From NCBI GenBank assembly GCA_003024785.1, contig PUQB01000004.1, positions 496,001 to 560,000 of the forward strand: a stretch of DNA of 64,000 nt. Reading direction: 5' to 3'. The DNA comes from Selaginella tamariscina (lineage: Eukaryota; Streptophyta; Lycopodiopsida; Selaginellales; Selaginellaceae). Each line of letters starts with the position of its first letter. Position 1 is the stretch's first letter. Positions 24,027-35,329 of the stretch are shown here, piece after piece. The notes below the pieces were generated by a model. That model made no database searches, had not been told where the DNA came from, and saw only the letters and a program-made list of their open reading frames with translations. The position numbers and the translations under genes were made by a program.

Positions 24027-25018
24027 TCATGGCTTAGAACTATCTCCCTTGTGTTCCTCTCCACGCTTCCATCTCCTGAAACTTCTTAGGTGTCTCCTTG
24101 TCCTTGTCACCATTGAACCCCTTGCCCTTGGGCTTGTTCCTCCTTGGACAATTGGCCTTCCAGTGTCCCACCTCTCCATACAGGTGGCAACGTTCACTAT
24201 CAAACACCTTGACAATCTTCTTAGGCTGATTGTCGGTGCGATAAGAACTAGAAGCTACCAGCTTGGACTTCGGCCTAGCACGATGGCTATTCCCTCTATA
24301 CTCCTGGTGCTCACGAGGACTTGGAGAGGTGCTCCTACCATGCTTCTTGCCATGTCGCTTATTCTCCTTAAACACCTTATCCTCCTCATTTAGCAAGCGA
24401 GCATATTCGAACAGCTCCTCTAAAGTCTTGGACTGAATCACCGAGTTAAATGTCTATGCAAGTTAGCACTTCGCAGCCCATCTACAAAATAATCCTTCTG
24501 TGGTTGACAGACACGTCAAGTACACGGCAAAGTAATTGACTCAATTTTCAATGTAATTGTCCAAGGTCATCTTCCCTTGTCTAAATGTCGCAATTCACGC
24601 CTTGCATGAGACACATCGAACCGAGGATACTCCTTCTTAAATAGCTCAGAGAACTCCTCCCAAGTTGCAATCATCTCCTGATGAGCTAACTGGCGCTGAT
24701 TTCGAATGCGTGTCCACCACCTCGCAGTTTATCCTTCAAGGCTACTGATACAGCTATCATAGCCTGCTCGGTAGTCACTCCCTGTGCAGTGAGCAAGTTC
24801 GCTGCTATCTCAAGCCAACTCATAGCCTCATCCGCAAATTCTTTACCGGTAAAAGGTGGAACGCAAAGACGATCTAGCACCCTGCTCTTACCAGTCACGG
24901 TTCCTTGAACAAGTTGATCTTCAATAGTATTTAACCGCTCACGAATCACCTCCAAGGAACCAGTTACGTACTCTTGAAATTGCTTGGAATCCTTCGCCAT
25001 AGTGTATAATTCGAGCAC
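24027..25018 (-). pseudogene. gag: Retrotransposon gag with altered zinc knuckle
   Basis: The N-terminal part (24,686-25,018) has a coiled-coil-like stretch and a gag core (VPPFTGKEFADEAMSWLE). The frame then breaks, and near 24,560-24,680 in other frames the usual WEEFSELFKKEYPRF-like segment can be read. From 24,441 a basic region precedes a knuckle RCHLYGEVGHWKANC, where the second cysteine of CX2CX4HX4C is a tyrosine (codon at 24178-24180). The product would be non-functional as it stands. Confidence 0.85.
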
Positions 25019-25087
25019 GATTTCCTGGTTCGTCCACTCCTCATTGGTGTTGTTTTCTCCTTCTCATCGGTCACTCATCTCGAACCT

Positions 25088-25100
25088 CCCTTTGATACCA
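25088..25100 (-). other. tRNA-type primer-binding site
   Basis: Read on the minus strand it is TGGTATCAAAGGG, resembling the complement of the initiator methionine tRNA 3' end with changes in the last bases. It fixes the element's direction. Confidence 0.8.
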
Positions 25101-25103
25101 AAT

Positions 25104-25316
25104 TGTTAGGCACCTCTACGTATAATCTAGAGACCCTCACAATACCACCCGACCTCCCCCGAGCTGTCTTTAGTCTCCACACGCTGCTCTCCAAGAAAGG
25201 CTTCCAATAATAGTGTGCCTTTAATTCTCTCTTAGATTTAGGTATAGCTCCTTAAGAATATTCTAGCTTATACCTTTCTGGAGAATATTCTTTAATTCGT
25301 TATATGGGTTATAACA
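25104..25316 (-). repeat. 5' LTR (213 bp)
   Basis: It begins TG and ends CA on both strands. It is followed on the minus strand, after 3 nt, by the primer-binding site at 25088-25100. At all six transition differences from the 3' LTR this copy carries A or T. Confidence 0.95.
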
Positions 25317-25529
25317 ATCATGCCATATAAGTGAAGGTGTACATATTCTTATTTCTACATGTTACTTGATGTTGCCAATGGTTCTTCCAAATGCATATCA
25401 TTTTGAGAATGTATTTTTTCAATGTTCTCAAAATTCTATAAACAAGTTGTCATGTTCACCTTATTTTGTATAAAATTAATTTTTTAAATGTTTTTTATTT
25501 TCAAGGTTTTAGGGTAAGCATATAACATG

Positions 25530-27027
25530 GAAAAATGTAATTTAAATATACTTACATGAGAAGTCTTTGGAAAATCACAACACAAATCAAACCATGAATG
25601 TGTATTAAGAATCCCATGCACCATACATATGAACCTATACCAAATATACATTATTGACTAGATATAAAATATTGTCCCAAATATAAATCATTAAATAAAA
25701 TTGGTATCTTAAACTTTTTGTCGTGCCCTCGTAAAAAATCTATACATTTTGCCCATGTGAACAAGATATATGGCCTTCATAATATACAGAAAGAGTTTTT
25801 AATACAAAATAACATTATTTACTAAATCAGTCTTTTATAATAAATGAACTTTCAATAAATTAATAATACTTTTTTAACAAGATTTATTAAATATATATAA
25901 CTAATGTGAGTAAATTAAACCCAATTTTGATTAATAATGAATAAAATATTTATGTTCATAAACTTTTTACTAGATATGTTTTAAAATATGTAAAATTTAG
26001 AAAATAAAACCATTAATATATCAATTAGTGTTGTTGTTTTTATAAAAATAAATTTGTATATCGTAAATTTTTATAATTTTTAAGAAGAGATATTAATGGG
26101 TTTCTGTGTATGCTATTAATGTCTTTATAAATACACATAAATACATGTATTCAGAAGTTAAATCCAATTCGATATATGCATGTCTTTGGTAACCCGCACA
26201 AGCACGTGATTTTTGCATATACGAATTGTCACTATCTTTACAAACACAAGCACACACACATATGTGTGTGTATATAACACAACACATATGTGTGTGTATA
26301 TATATAGAAAACATGCAGAACTAATAACACGGTTATATTGAAACTTAATGTATTTTATTCACTGGTGTAGTATAGTACAGTAAAATATTCTATTTTGTGG
26401 GTATATGCTACTTTACCTCTCTGCTTGCCACGTCACCCCTGTCTGTCACCTCTGCTTCTGCTTGTCACGCCAACGCTAACTGCCATCCCACTGTCTCTGC
26501 AAAGGTTGTCGGCCCTGTCTGGTTATGCTGGCCATGCCACATCCAAGGACACATCACCTTCCAAGAACCACGCAGGTGGTTGCCATCGCCAATATATCGA
26601 TGCTTGCATTCTCCCGGGATTCCTTACCAGTCGACCAAGGGCAGGCAGCCACTGCTCTCCGTACACCCGATACTCTTCTATATCACACGTGGGAGCATGT
26701 AACTAATAACGTTGTATTTCAGCAACAGGGGCGAAAGTGAATTCTGATTTGGTCTATGCATGTATGAGATGTGCATTTATGCGAATTTTATGTTAATAAT
26801 CAAAATAAAAACACTGGAAGAGTCTAGAGATTAAGTTACAAACAGAAGGAAAGCAACATGGAAGAGTCTACTGATTCATTATGGACTTGAATTACAACAT
26901 ATCATGTAACAAAATGTCAATGAGAGAGATTATGGTATGCTATATGATAATCATCCTAGTAAATAGTAACAACACATCTTTGGAAGCTTTACAACTACGA
27001 GTAGAAGTGATGCCACAATGCCTGTAT
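25530..27027 (+). repeat. Segmental duplication module A, copy 1
   Basis: It matches 39,812-41,311 in the same direction. The similarity starts at 'gaaaaatgtaatttaaatatac' (about 25,531) and ends after 'ctacgagtagaagtgatgcc' (about 27,015). It has an AT-rich left part, (CA)n stretches, and a distinctly GC-richer segment at 26,395-26,740. That segment contains an open frame in both copies, with repeated leucine/proline codons from a 'cttgccacgtcacc' tandem; there is no recognised domain, and the frame is probably fortuitous. Confidence 0.88.
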
Positions 27028-27430
27028 GTAAGTTGTAACTAAAATGGGCATGTCTATAATCACATTTCATAATAATTAGCAATTTTAGCTATTTAATTAG
27101 CATTTTCTAATATTAAAGGAATATTCTTTAAAATATATATTTAAAGACAGAATATTCTTTAGAATATTCTATTTTGTAATTGACTTTTTAATAAATTATA
27201 GCATTCATGGATTAAAAATTAATAACATTATAAAAGTAGAAGGTATTAAATTATATAATATATTATATTTAAGATTGTATGTGCCTAATATAAAAATTAA
27301 GGAAGAGCATAAGAGGTACATTATATAAATATTGATGTTGTTATTAAAAATTATATTTAAATATAACATTATTAATTAAAAATTTGTACTAATAATAATA
27401 TATATAAATATACAAATCCTATAATAATAT
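27028..27430 (+). repeat. Segmental duplication module B, copy 1
   Basis: It matches 32,808-33,240 in the same direction ('gttgtaactaaa..gggcatgtctata', 'attagcaattttag', repeated 'aatattctttaaaatatatatttaaagacag'). It is AT-rich and non-coding, and adjoins the left palindrome array. Confidence 0.85.
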
Positions 27431-27439
27431 AGTTAATGG

Positions 27440-27860
27440 CCTGTCTGAAAGGCCTAGGCAGCGGGATTAATCCCGCCGACCCTTCTGTGCCTGGTGGAGG
27501 GATGAATTCCACCACCCTTCTTTTTTTCCTTCATTGGTGAGTCGAACCAATCCCAAACGTCTTTGTTTGAGACGTAAAAGGTTTACAACATACCAATTGA
27601 GGGGACTGAGAAGGGTGGCGAGATTCATTTCACCATCCCTTACATGGTGGGCGAGATTAATCTCGCCACCTTTTAGAGCCACTGAAGGGGTGTGCCAAAT
27701 AAATCATGCCCAGTTCTCTCTAAGATTGAAAAGGATGGCATGATTAATTCTACACACCCATTCAGGGGTTCCAGAAAGGTGGCAAGATTAATCTCGCCCA
27801 CCATTTCAGGAGGCATAAAAGGGGTGGCGGGATAAATCCTGCCCCACCTTACATGTAAAT
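27440..27860. repeat. Left array of GG(C)GGGATTAATCCCGCC-type palindromes
   Basis: At least six versions of a palindromic unit centred on ATTAAT or ATAAAT occur about 40-60 bp apart. They include 27461-27476 (perfect, 16 bp), 27650-27667 (GGCGAGATTAATCTCGCC, perfect, 18 bp), about 27,781-27,799 and about 27,826-27,843. Spacers share 'ccaccatttcagg' and 'aggcataaaaggggtgg'. The same units recur at 35,330-37,200 and inside the introns of the two inverted gene copies. No known repeat family was recognised. Confidence 0.85.
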
Positions 27861-28079
27861 ATATATGTGTATTAGTATATATAAGTTGCATAAGTTGCAT
27901 ATTATTTACTTTTATCATCTTATCATAATATTTCGAGTAAAAGCCTGTTAAACAAACGGAAGTACATTGGAACAACCATGGTTGCTGTCAAACTAACCTC
28001 TGTCACATCGCATGGCCAAGCAAAACAATGAAAAGTAGATGTGCTAGTGAAGCATCCGAAAGCATGCTGCAAACCCAGA

Positions 28080-31000
28080 TTGAACGATGCTCGACACATA
28101 TGCCTTGTTCCATCCAATGTCACGTTCTCGGATCCAGAGGTCGCCAGTTACAACATTAATCTCGGTGGTCTTGTCGACTTGTGATAATGATGTTCATGTG
28201 TTCACTAATGATGTTGACCGTGGAGTTCTTCTTCAACTCAATATGGAAGGGATCCAATTAGATGTCTATTTTGAAGATCTTCAGACTCATTGAGTAGGTG
28301 TATTCTCAGCAGAGATTGCTTCACAATATAGAACATCCACAAGTGGAGCAATCGTCCCTCTTCACATTGAAGAAGAACACAACGACATCATAAGGGAGAT
28401 TGAGAGGGTGGCTCGGTCTCAGGTTCTTTACATATCACATTCAATTTGCTTAGAAAACTTTGGGAGCTGGAAGAGTGTGCTGAGAACATTAAAACATCAT
28501 CAATCGGGATCACACATGTTGATTCAGATCGTAGAAGAAAATCATCAGTCGTTTTGTCAGCTGCACCTGTGACATCCCATGCTATAATAAGCCACAAGAA
28601 ATGATGTTGAATGATAGGATTTAAGTGTAGGGTTAAGTATTGCAGCGTCAACCCAAACTTTAATTACAGGCCACTCAACCAGGAACGTGTAGCTGAGCTC
28701 ATGGAGAAGATGAAGGACGACAATTCTTATACCGTTCCACATAATGCTGTTTTGTGCCCATACTACGAAAGAAACAAAGGCGCTGACAAAGTGTGGATCA
28801 CAACACCAGAACAAATCATGAAGATTCATACAGAGAATAGAAAATCAATCAAGTATGCATCATTAGTGGCCAGCACACAATAATGACAACCCAACGACTT
28901 CTCGATGAACACAACAAAGAACGATGGCAACAAAACTTTCTGATCATACCCGTGAGAAGCTGACGAAAAGATCGGCATTTTTAGCGAAGCCGAATCTCAC
29001 AATCGAGCAGTACCACAATTATCGGCAGAATGGGACGCTGCCGATACCAACCATTATAACAATAAAAATGGGAGAAGTTCAAATACACGTGAGCCATGTG
29101 GGAATCTCTTCAGCACCACAAAGAGCTACTGTAGGGAATACACAATGTGCGATGTACTGGGTAAGTAAATTGTCTGGACGGGATTTATCTCGCCGGTATA
29201 TTAATCTGTCTCTTTTTTTCAGAGAGTTGAAGAAATTGTAGCAGTTGATTTTGCCAGGTGGGCGGGAATGAAACATCCTTTATGATGTTGATTTCTTGCT
29301 CGAAGATAGGATCTTTGCCAAATGGTTGGGGATTATGGAATCCTTTTCAAAAGGACACTGAAAAAAGCAGACAAGTGAAGGGGAGCCCTTAGAAAAGTCT
29401 GCAAAGAAACCCAGTAAGACGCCGAAGGCTAAGTCTGTTCAATCTACAAAGGATGTAAACAACGATTTCAAGCTCACGCCTTTAAATGGAACAACGATGG
29501 AGGAGATGGAAGTCTTGGCTGATTTGGTGATTGATGACAAACTACAATTAACAACAGCAGCCCCACCTCTCCTTTTCAGTAAAGGCAATGGAGTTGAAGA
29601 CGGTCAGGCACTTTAAGGAGTGGTTGGGAATACACTGCCACAAACTGGGTTGGACCTCGCTTAACATATGAAGAGGTCAGCAAATATTTGCATGTGACAA
29701 ACGATGATATGCTTGTCGAATGGGTGAACAATCGGAAGATCTGGGCAAGAATCTATTGCACGCCAACGCCAAAAAGGAGAACATTGATGACGCCTTCTCT
29801 TATAGTAGTCCTTCAGCAGCGAGAACCGAGTTGAACTTATAAAGGAGGATGCTACGAATCACGACAAGCCCTACAGATATTTGTTGTCGGATTCGGAGAC
29901 TTTATGGGTAACATCACTGCTTGTAGGAAACCGTTTCAATTGTTCGTGATGGATCAGTGGGTGTCAAAAAATCCTTTGACAGATAGGACACTAGAGAATT
30001 TGGTGGAGAAACTTAGCCATGTAAGCATGTACAAAGAAGGTATTTATTATTGAATTCATGCTTGCACTCTTCACTAACCTACATTTTAGGTATTTATTTC
30101 TTGATTCTTGCTCATGTCACCGATACTTTTGCCTTCGCCTTCGCCAAGAAGAATAAACATCATTGGACAGGATTTTATATGAATGATATCCGAAGTGTAT
30201 TGATACGGTTGTTCACTTGGTTGTTAAGAATGCGCCAAACAATTTCAAATTCCAAATGACTGGCCAGGCATCTGTTTGCACTCCAGGGCCTAAACCTCCA
30301 TCCGATACACCAATAGCTGAGAGGACGTATTCGGCAATGTACGTTATCTAAACATTACAAGTCAAGCGCATGGAGCATCGTCAACTTGATCAGGGGTCCT
30401 CATATGATCATTTTTGACTACTGCACTAGGGGGTCCGTCTTGAAGGAGTGTTACCTTCGGGATACATGTGTGTTTGCCGTTGAAAGGATAAGACCATGGT
30501 TGAGGACCTGAACAAGTGGATAGAGAAGTTCTCAACTGACTACCCCAACAAACCCATACAGGAGTATTTGGAAAGTTCCCTCCCGAAAGTGCATAGCTCT
30601 GAAGACGAATCTAGTTCAATGTCGGAGTCTGAGGATGAACTTCAATCAGATATTAGACCAGAAGTTATCTCAAGGAGTACAGATCATTCACACACTCCAT
30701 TACCATGAAAATCAACAGAAGATACGAAGATCATGAACCATCTCACAAGGCCTAGACCTTCTTCGCCTCACTCAGAAGGTAATAGCGAAGAAGAATTGTT
30801 AATGAGTTCTTAGAGTGACGAATAGTTGTAAATGAGTGTAACATAAGGCATTTTTGTATATTTTTTTATATTTGTACAGAAAATAAATTCTCAAGGATTA
30901 ATGAAGCTTTTAGTTCAAACATGGGTCACACATTAACAAGGTAAATAAATACCTTGATAATTTAAGGTCAGCTAACTATCATTTTGCAGATGTAATGAAA
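28080..31000 (+). pseudogene. Unrecognised intron-containing gene family, decayed copy 1
   Basis: Several open segments read on this strand: 28,087-28,293; 28,611-28,883 (with ELMEKMKDDNSY and ITTPEQIMKIHTENRKS); 28,924-29,159; and an acidic serine-rich end at 30,496-30,708. Good splice signals bound an intron at about 29,160-29,221. Stop codons and frame changes separate the segments, so the gene is broken. A diverged copy lies inverted at 33,805-35,320. I do not recognise the family; a transposon-borne or amplified plant gene are both possible. Confidence 0.55.
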
Positions 31001-31289
31001 CAGTTGAGAACATGGATTTTCAGCATTGCCATGAGGTAAGAGAGGGGTTTGGCGAAATTTCTTGTGCCACATGTCAGAATGACAGAGTTCATGCAGGAAA
31101 TGGATAATAATGCAGCTCAAAACATCGTTACCATGGGGACTTCAGTTTTTTCATCACATTTTATTGGCTTCAGTTTCAAATCAATTTCTTCAGCGCTGCA
31201 ATATCTGAATCTTGTAAGGATGATGTACAATTAAATGATAAAGGGATAGGCAACGAGATAGTGTCAAATAAATGTGAAAGGGACAAACA

Positions 31290-31970
31290 AGTGATTGCAA
31301 AGTATTCAAGAGGCAACGCTATCTCCATGTTACTCATGGCCTATTGTGTTGTTGGATGTCAATGGTGTTCTGCTTCATCGACAAAGGCCCGAGGATAGGA
31401 AAAAAGAAATCAAACAAGGAATTTCATTCCTTGTCATGGTAAATTTCGATATGATATTATTTTTCGTCCAGGGTTGATCGTCTCTTTCAAAAGCTTAAGG
31501 AGATGGGTGCGCTTGTGGGGATTTGGTCATGCATGCAGATTCACAACTTACACCACCGTGAATTTGCTTAAGAAACATTGTAGTGTTGCAGAAGAGGTGA
31601 TTTATAAATTGGATTTTTACCAGAGTATGTTATAAACCTCTCGAATTTCACAATATAAGAAAGGAAAGCAAGCCATACTTCTTCAAGAATGAAAGAATAA
31701 TTGGGCTCATGGGGAGATCAGTCACTTAAGGATAATGAAGAACGCACATATCTTAAGTAAACGACTCTCCTCAAAGGCTATGCTCAACCAAAACATTGCT
31801 TGTATTCATCCAATCACTTTCGATCATATTCTGATACCGATATCATGGATGAGCTAGTGAACTACTTGGATACGTGCCTCAGAAAGAAGAATCTCGAAAA
31901 TTTTATATCCAGTATCATACATTTCCTGAAAGCTTTTCTTTCTCGTGATTTGAATTTTATAAAATGAAGA
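31290..31970 (+). pseudogene. Fragment of a HAD/FCP1-like phosphatase
   Basis: VLLDVNGVLLHRQ at about 31,345-31,385 resembles the nucleophile motif of FCP1/NLI-type HAD phosphatases, with N for the second acidic residue as in some plant members. Downstream, in shifted frames, RPG..RLFQKLKEMG-, GIWSCMQIHNL-, EEVIYKLDFYQSM- and a MDELVNYLDTCLRKKNLENF tail can be read in family order up to about 31,960. At least four frame changes or stops break it, so it is a remnant. Confidence 0.6.
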
Positions 31971-32807
31971 TAGCAACCGGGCGCTTTATAATATTATTCT
32001 TAAGGAACGTCATTTTTAGATGAGCCTTTATGCAGACCTGGTCTTATCACATCTTATGTATTAACAAGGATGGCAACTCCCAATTGCATTCGTGAGAGTG
32101 TTAGTGGTGGCAACAACATCAAATATTGACCAAAATGATTCATTAATCCGGAGAGTGATGATTTAGACAAAATGAGAAGATTTCTTTGTATGATAGAAGA
32201 AAGTATTTATAAAAAATTAACATGTTGATAAGAAAAAAATTAACATGTTTGAATAATATTTTAATTATTGTAAACTATTTTTAGAATAAGATAATATAAT
32301 TTAAGATATTTTAGGAATATTCCTTACTAAGTAAGGTTATTGAAGGATTAATTAATTAATTAATTAATATTTAAGGCTTAATTATATAATTAAATGATTA
32401 ATTAATAATTAAAACTTAAGTATTAATTAGTAATTTATTTATATTCCCATTTCATGTATTGTGGCCACTTTAATTACAACGTGCATTTTGGCCAAGCATA
32501 CATATTTTATTGTGTCACTAAGGAAAGTACTCAGCATAGTGCATTGTTCTCCTCTAGCGAGCAGGCAAAAGGATCTGGGAAACAATGTACTGGCTCATAT
32601 TGGTGATTTCCGATTGGTTTGTCAAGAAGGCAAATGGGATCTAACATGGAACCTTGTGCAAACTTTCAACAATCAAAAGAGCATTCTTGGCAAGTGTAAT
32701 AGTACATGCTAAATATATCGTTATGATTTGTAAAAAGCAAATTGATGAGGCTCCATGTCGAACTAAGTTCCACGTACTATAAGATATATGTCTATTGAAC
32801 TTTGATG
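31971..32807. other. Spacer between phosphatase remnant and module B copy 2
   Basis: AT-rich around 32,180-32,450, with runs of ATTAATTAATTA. A short open frame at 32,461-32,712 has no recognisable domain and no counterpart elsewhere in the window. Confidence 0.4.
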
Positions 32808-33240
32808 CATGTTGTAACTAAAGGGCATGTCTATAGTCCCATTTCTTAATATTAGCAATTTTAGTGATTTAATTAGTAATTTTTAATTATAAAGGTATAT
32901 TCTTTAAAATAAAAGTTTAAAGAAAGAATATTCTTTAAAATATATATTTAAAGACAGAAATTCTATTTGTAATTGACCCTTTAATAAATTATACATTGAT
33001 GGACAAAAATTGATAACATTATAAAAAAAGGTATTAAGTTATATAATATATTATATTTTAAGATTGTATGGGCTTAATATAAATGTTATAAAGAGCATGA
33101 GAGGTACATTATTAAATATTATGTGTTATAAAATATAATATTTAAATATAACAGTAATTAATAATTTACTATTAATAATATATATGTACAAAATCCTATA
33201 TGCAATCTTCCATATCTTTTTTATAAATGTATATAGTTAA
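32808..33240 (+). repeat. Segmental duplication module B, copy 2
   Basis: Diverged copy of 27,028-27,430 in the same direction, AT-rich and non-coding. It lies between the phosphatase remnant and the inverted gene copy. The next 560 bp (33,241-33,800) hold nothing recognised. Confidence 0.8.
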
Positions 33241-33804
33241 GGAAACAATTTGGTATTATTAAAGAGGTCATTATAATTATGAATAATTTAATATACTATA
33301 TTTGTAATTGCTTTAAGTTTCAAAAGACACCCATTCTTTTACAGTTTTGTTAATTGTGACTTTATCATGCTTCTTGACATCCACCCATATCGAATAGATT
33401 TAACAATTATAAAACATGTTGGGTCTTTATGATTAAGAACCATGTTTTCTCTAGCATCCATTTATTTTTCACTCTTCTTCTCATGTTGCCTTTTTTGCGG
33501 TTTGAACATGGAACCTTTACCATACTGTTTTTTGTTATGACTCAGATATGTCCGATAATTCAACCCATCCAAATAGGCTGATTATATGACACATCTGGAG
33601 TAATGAGGACGATCGTTAATTTTTAAGATAATTGCAATAATCAAAGTATGATTTAGGTTTTTGGTTTTTTTGTCCAACAAAGTGTGTGGTTTGCACTTCC
33701 ACATCACAACTTGCTTCTATGTTGACCATATGCTTATATAGATCTAAGTAACCAGTCACCTTATTACATCTGTAAAATAATTGTTAACTAGCCTTATAAT
33801 TACT

Positions 33805-35320
33805 AATTATATTATTTACTTTGTTAATGTGTGACCCATGTTTGAACTAAAAGCTTCATTAGTCCTTGAGAATTTATTTTATGTACAAATATACATGAAA
33901 TATACAAAAATATCTTATGTTACACTCATTCACAGCTATTTATTACTTTAATAACTCATTAACAATTCATCTTCGCTGTTACTTCTGATATCATGTAAGT
34001 GTGCAAGAATTCAATAATAAATACCTTCTCTGTACATGTTTGCACAACTAAGCTTCTCCACCAAATCTTCTAGCGCCTTTTCTAAAGAAGGATTTTTTGA
34101 CACCCGCCAATCTATCATGAACATTTAAAATAGGTTTTTGCAGGTAATGATGTTACTCCATAAAGTCTCTGTAAGGCTTGTCATGATTCGTAGTGTCCTT
34201 CTTTATCAAATTCAACTCGGTTCTCCGCTGTTAAAGGACTGCCATAAGAGAAGGCGTTATGGTGATGTTCTTTTTTCTCGCGTTGACATGCAATAGATTC
34301 TTGCCCAAATCTTCCAATTGGTTTACCCATTAGACAAACATACATCATTTGTCACATACAAATATTTGTTGACCTTCTCATATGCTAGAGCCGAGGTCCA
34401 ACCCAGTTTATGGCAAGTTTGCCATCAGCCACCAATTAGCTAACACATTCTGTAATTCTGTTTAAAAGCTTTAACCATGTGAGCTTGAAGTCGTTGTCTA
34501 CATTCTTCGTAGGTTGGAAAGACTTAGCCTTGGGCGTTTTACTAAGTTTTTTTGCAGACTTCTCTGAAGGCTTCACTTGTTTGCTTTTTCTTTAGTATTC
34601 CTTTTGCAAACGATGCCATGATTCCCACCCATTTGCAAAGACCTTGTCCTCGGAGCAAGAAATCAGCATCATATGAAGATGTTTTCTTCATGCTCACCTA
34701 GGCAAAATTAACTGCTGCAATTTCTTCAACTCTTTACAAATGGAATAATTAAAAAATTAATATTACTAGCGAGATAAATCCTGCTAAGAATTTTTCTTAC
34801 CTGGTATTCCACACTTTGTTTTCTCCTTGCAGTAGCTCTTTGTAGTTGCCCAAGAGTTATCCACATGGATCACTTGTGTTTGAACTTCTCCCATATTTTG
34901 CTATTGTAGTGGTTGGTATCTGCAACATCCCGCTTTGCAAATAACTTATGATACTGCTCGGTTATGAGATTCGGCATAACTAAAAAGCCGATCTTGTCGA
35001 GTTGTCGTTCTTCATCTTCTTCATAAGAGTGGCCTATAGTTGAAGTTAGGGTTAACGCTGCTACACTCATAAATCTTTGTCATTCAACATCATTTCCTTG
35101 TGGCTTATCGCAACATAATATGTCACTGGTGCAGCTGACAGAACGCCATAAGACTTTCTTTTATGGTCAGAATCAAGATGCGTGAGCCTTGACTGCAACT
35201 GTTCTAGTGTTCTTAACACATTCTTCCAACCTCCGAAGATTTCTAGGCAAATTGAATATGATCAGTAAAGAACTTAAGACCGAGCTACCTTCTTAATCTC
35301 CTAAATAATATCATTGTGTT
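33805..35320 (-). pseudogene. Unrecognised gene family, inverted decayed copy 2
   Basis: This is the reverse-complement counterpart of roughly 28,900-31,000. The transcript end near 33,830-33,940 matches 30,830-30,940, and the peptide PNLITEQYHKLFAKRD (35,070-34,870) matches PNLTIEQYHNYRQNG of copy 1. An intron at about 34,737-34,802 lies at the same place as in copy 1, with GT and AG ends on the minus strand, and also contains a GGATTTATCTCGC-type half-palindrome. Frames are broken. Confidence 0.6.
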
Positions 35321-35329
35321 CTTCTTCAT

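Larger units (their letters stand above)
20520..25316 (-). mobile_element. Complete Ty3/gypsy LTR retrotransposon with target duplication
   Basis: Two 213-bp LTRs (20520-20732 and 25104-25316) are bounded by a perfect 5-bp duplication ATCAT (20515-20519 and 25317-25321). On the minus strand the order is 5' LTR, tRNA-type primer site, gag with a zinc knuckle, protease, RT, RNase H, integrase, polypurine tract and 3' LTR. The LTRs differ at 7 of 213 positions. RT and RNase H are each long open frames, but single-base shifts separate gag, protease, RT/RNase H and integrase pieces. There is no chromodomain after the integrase VHPVFHGSQLK motif. Confidence 0.95.

Noticed and set aside
26395..26740. 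A possible small gene in the GC-richer part of module A, open in both copies.
   Set aside because: Frames differ in length and end between copies, the residues come from a short tandem repeat, and no domain or start context supports it.
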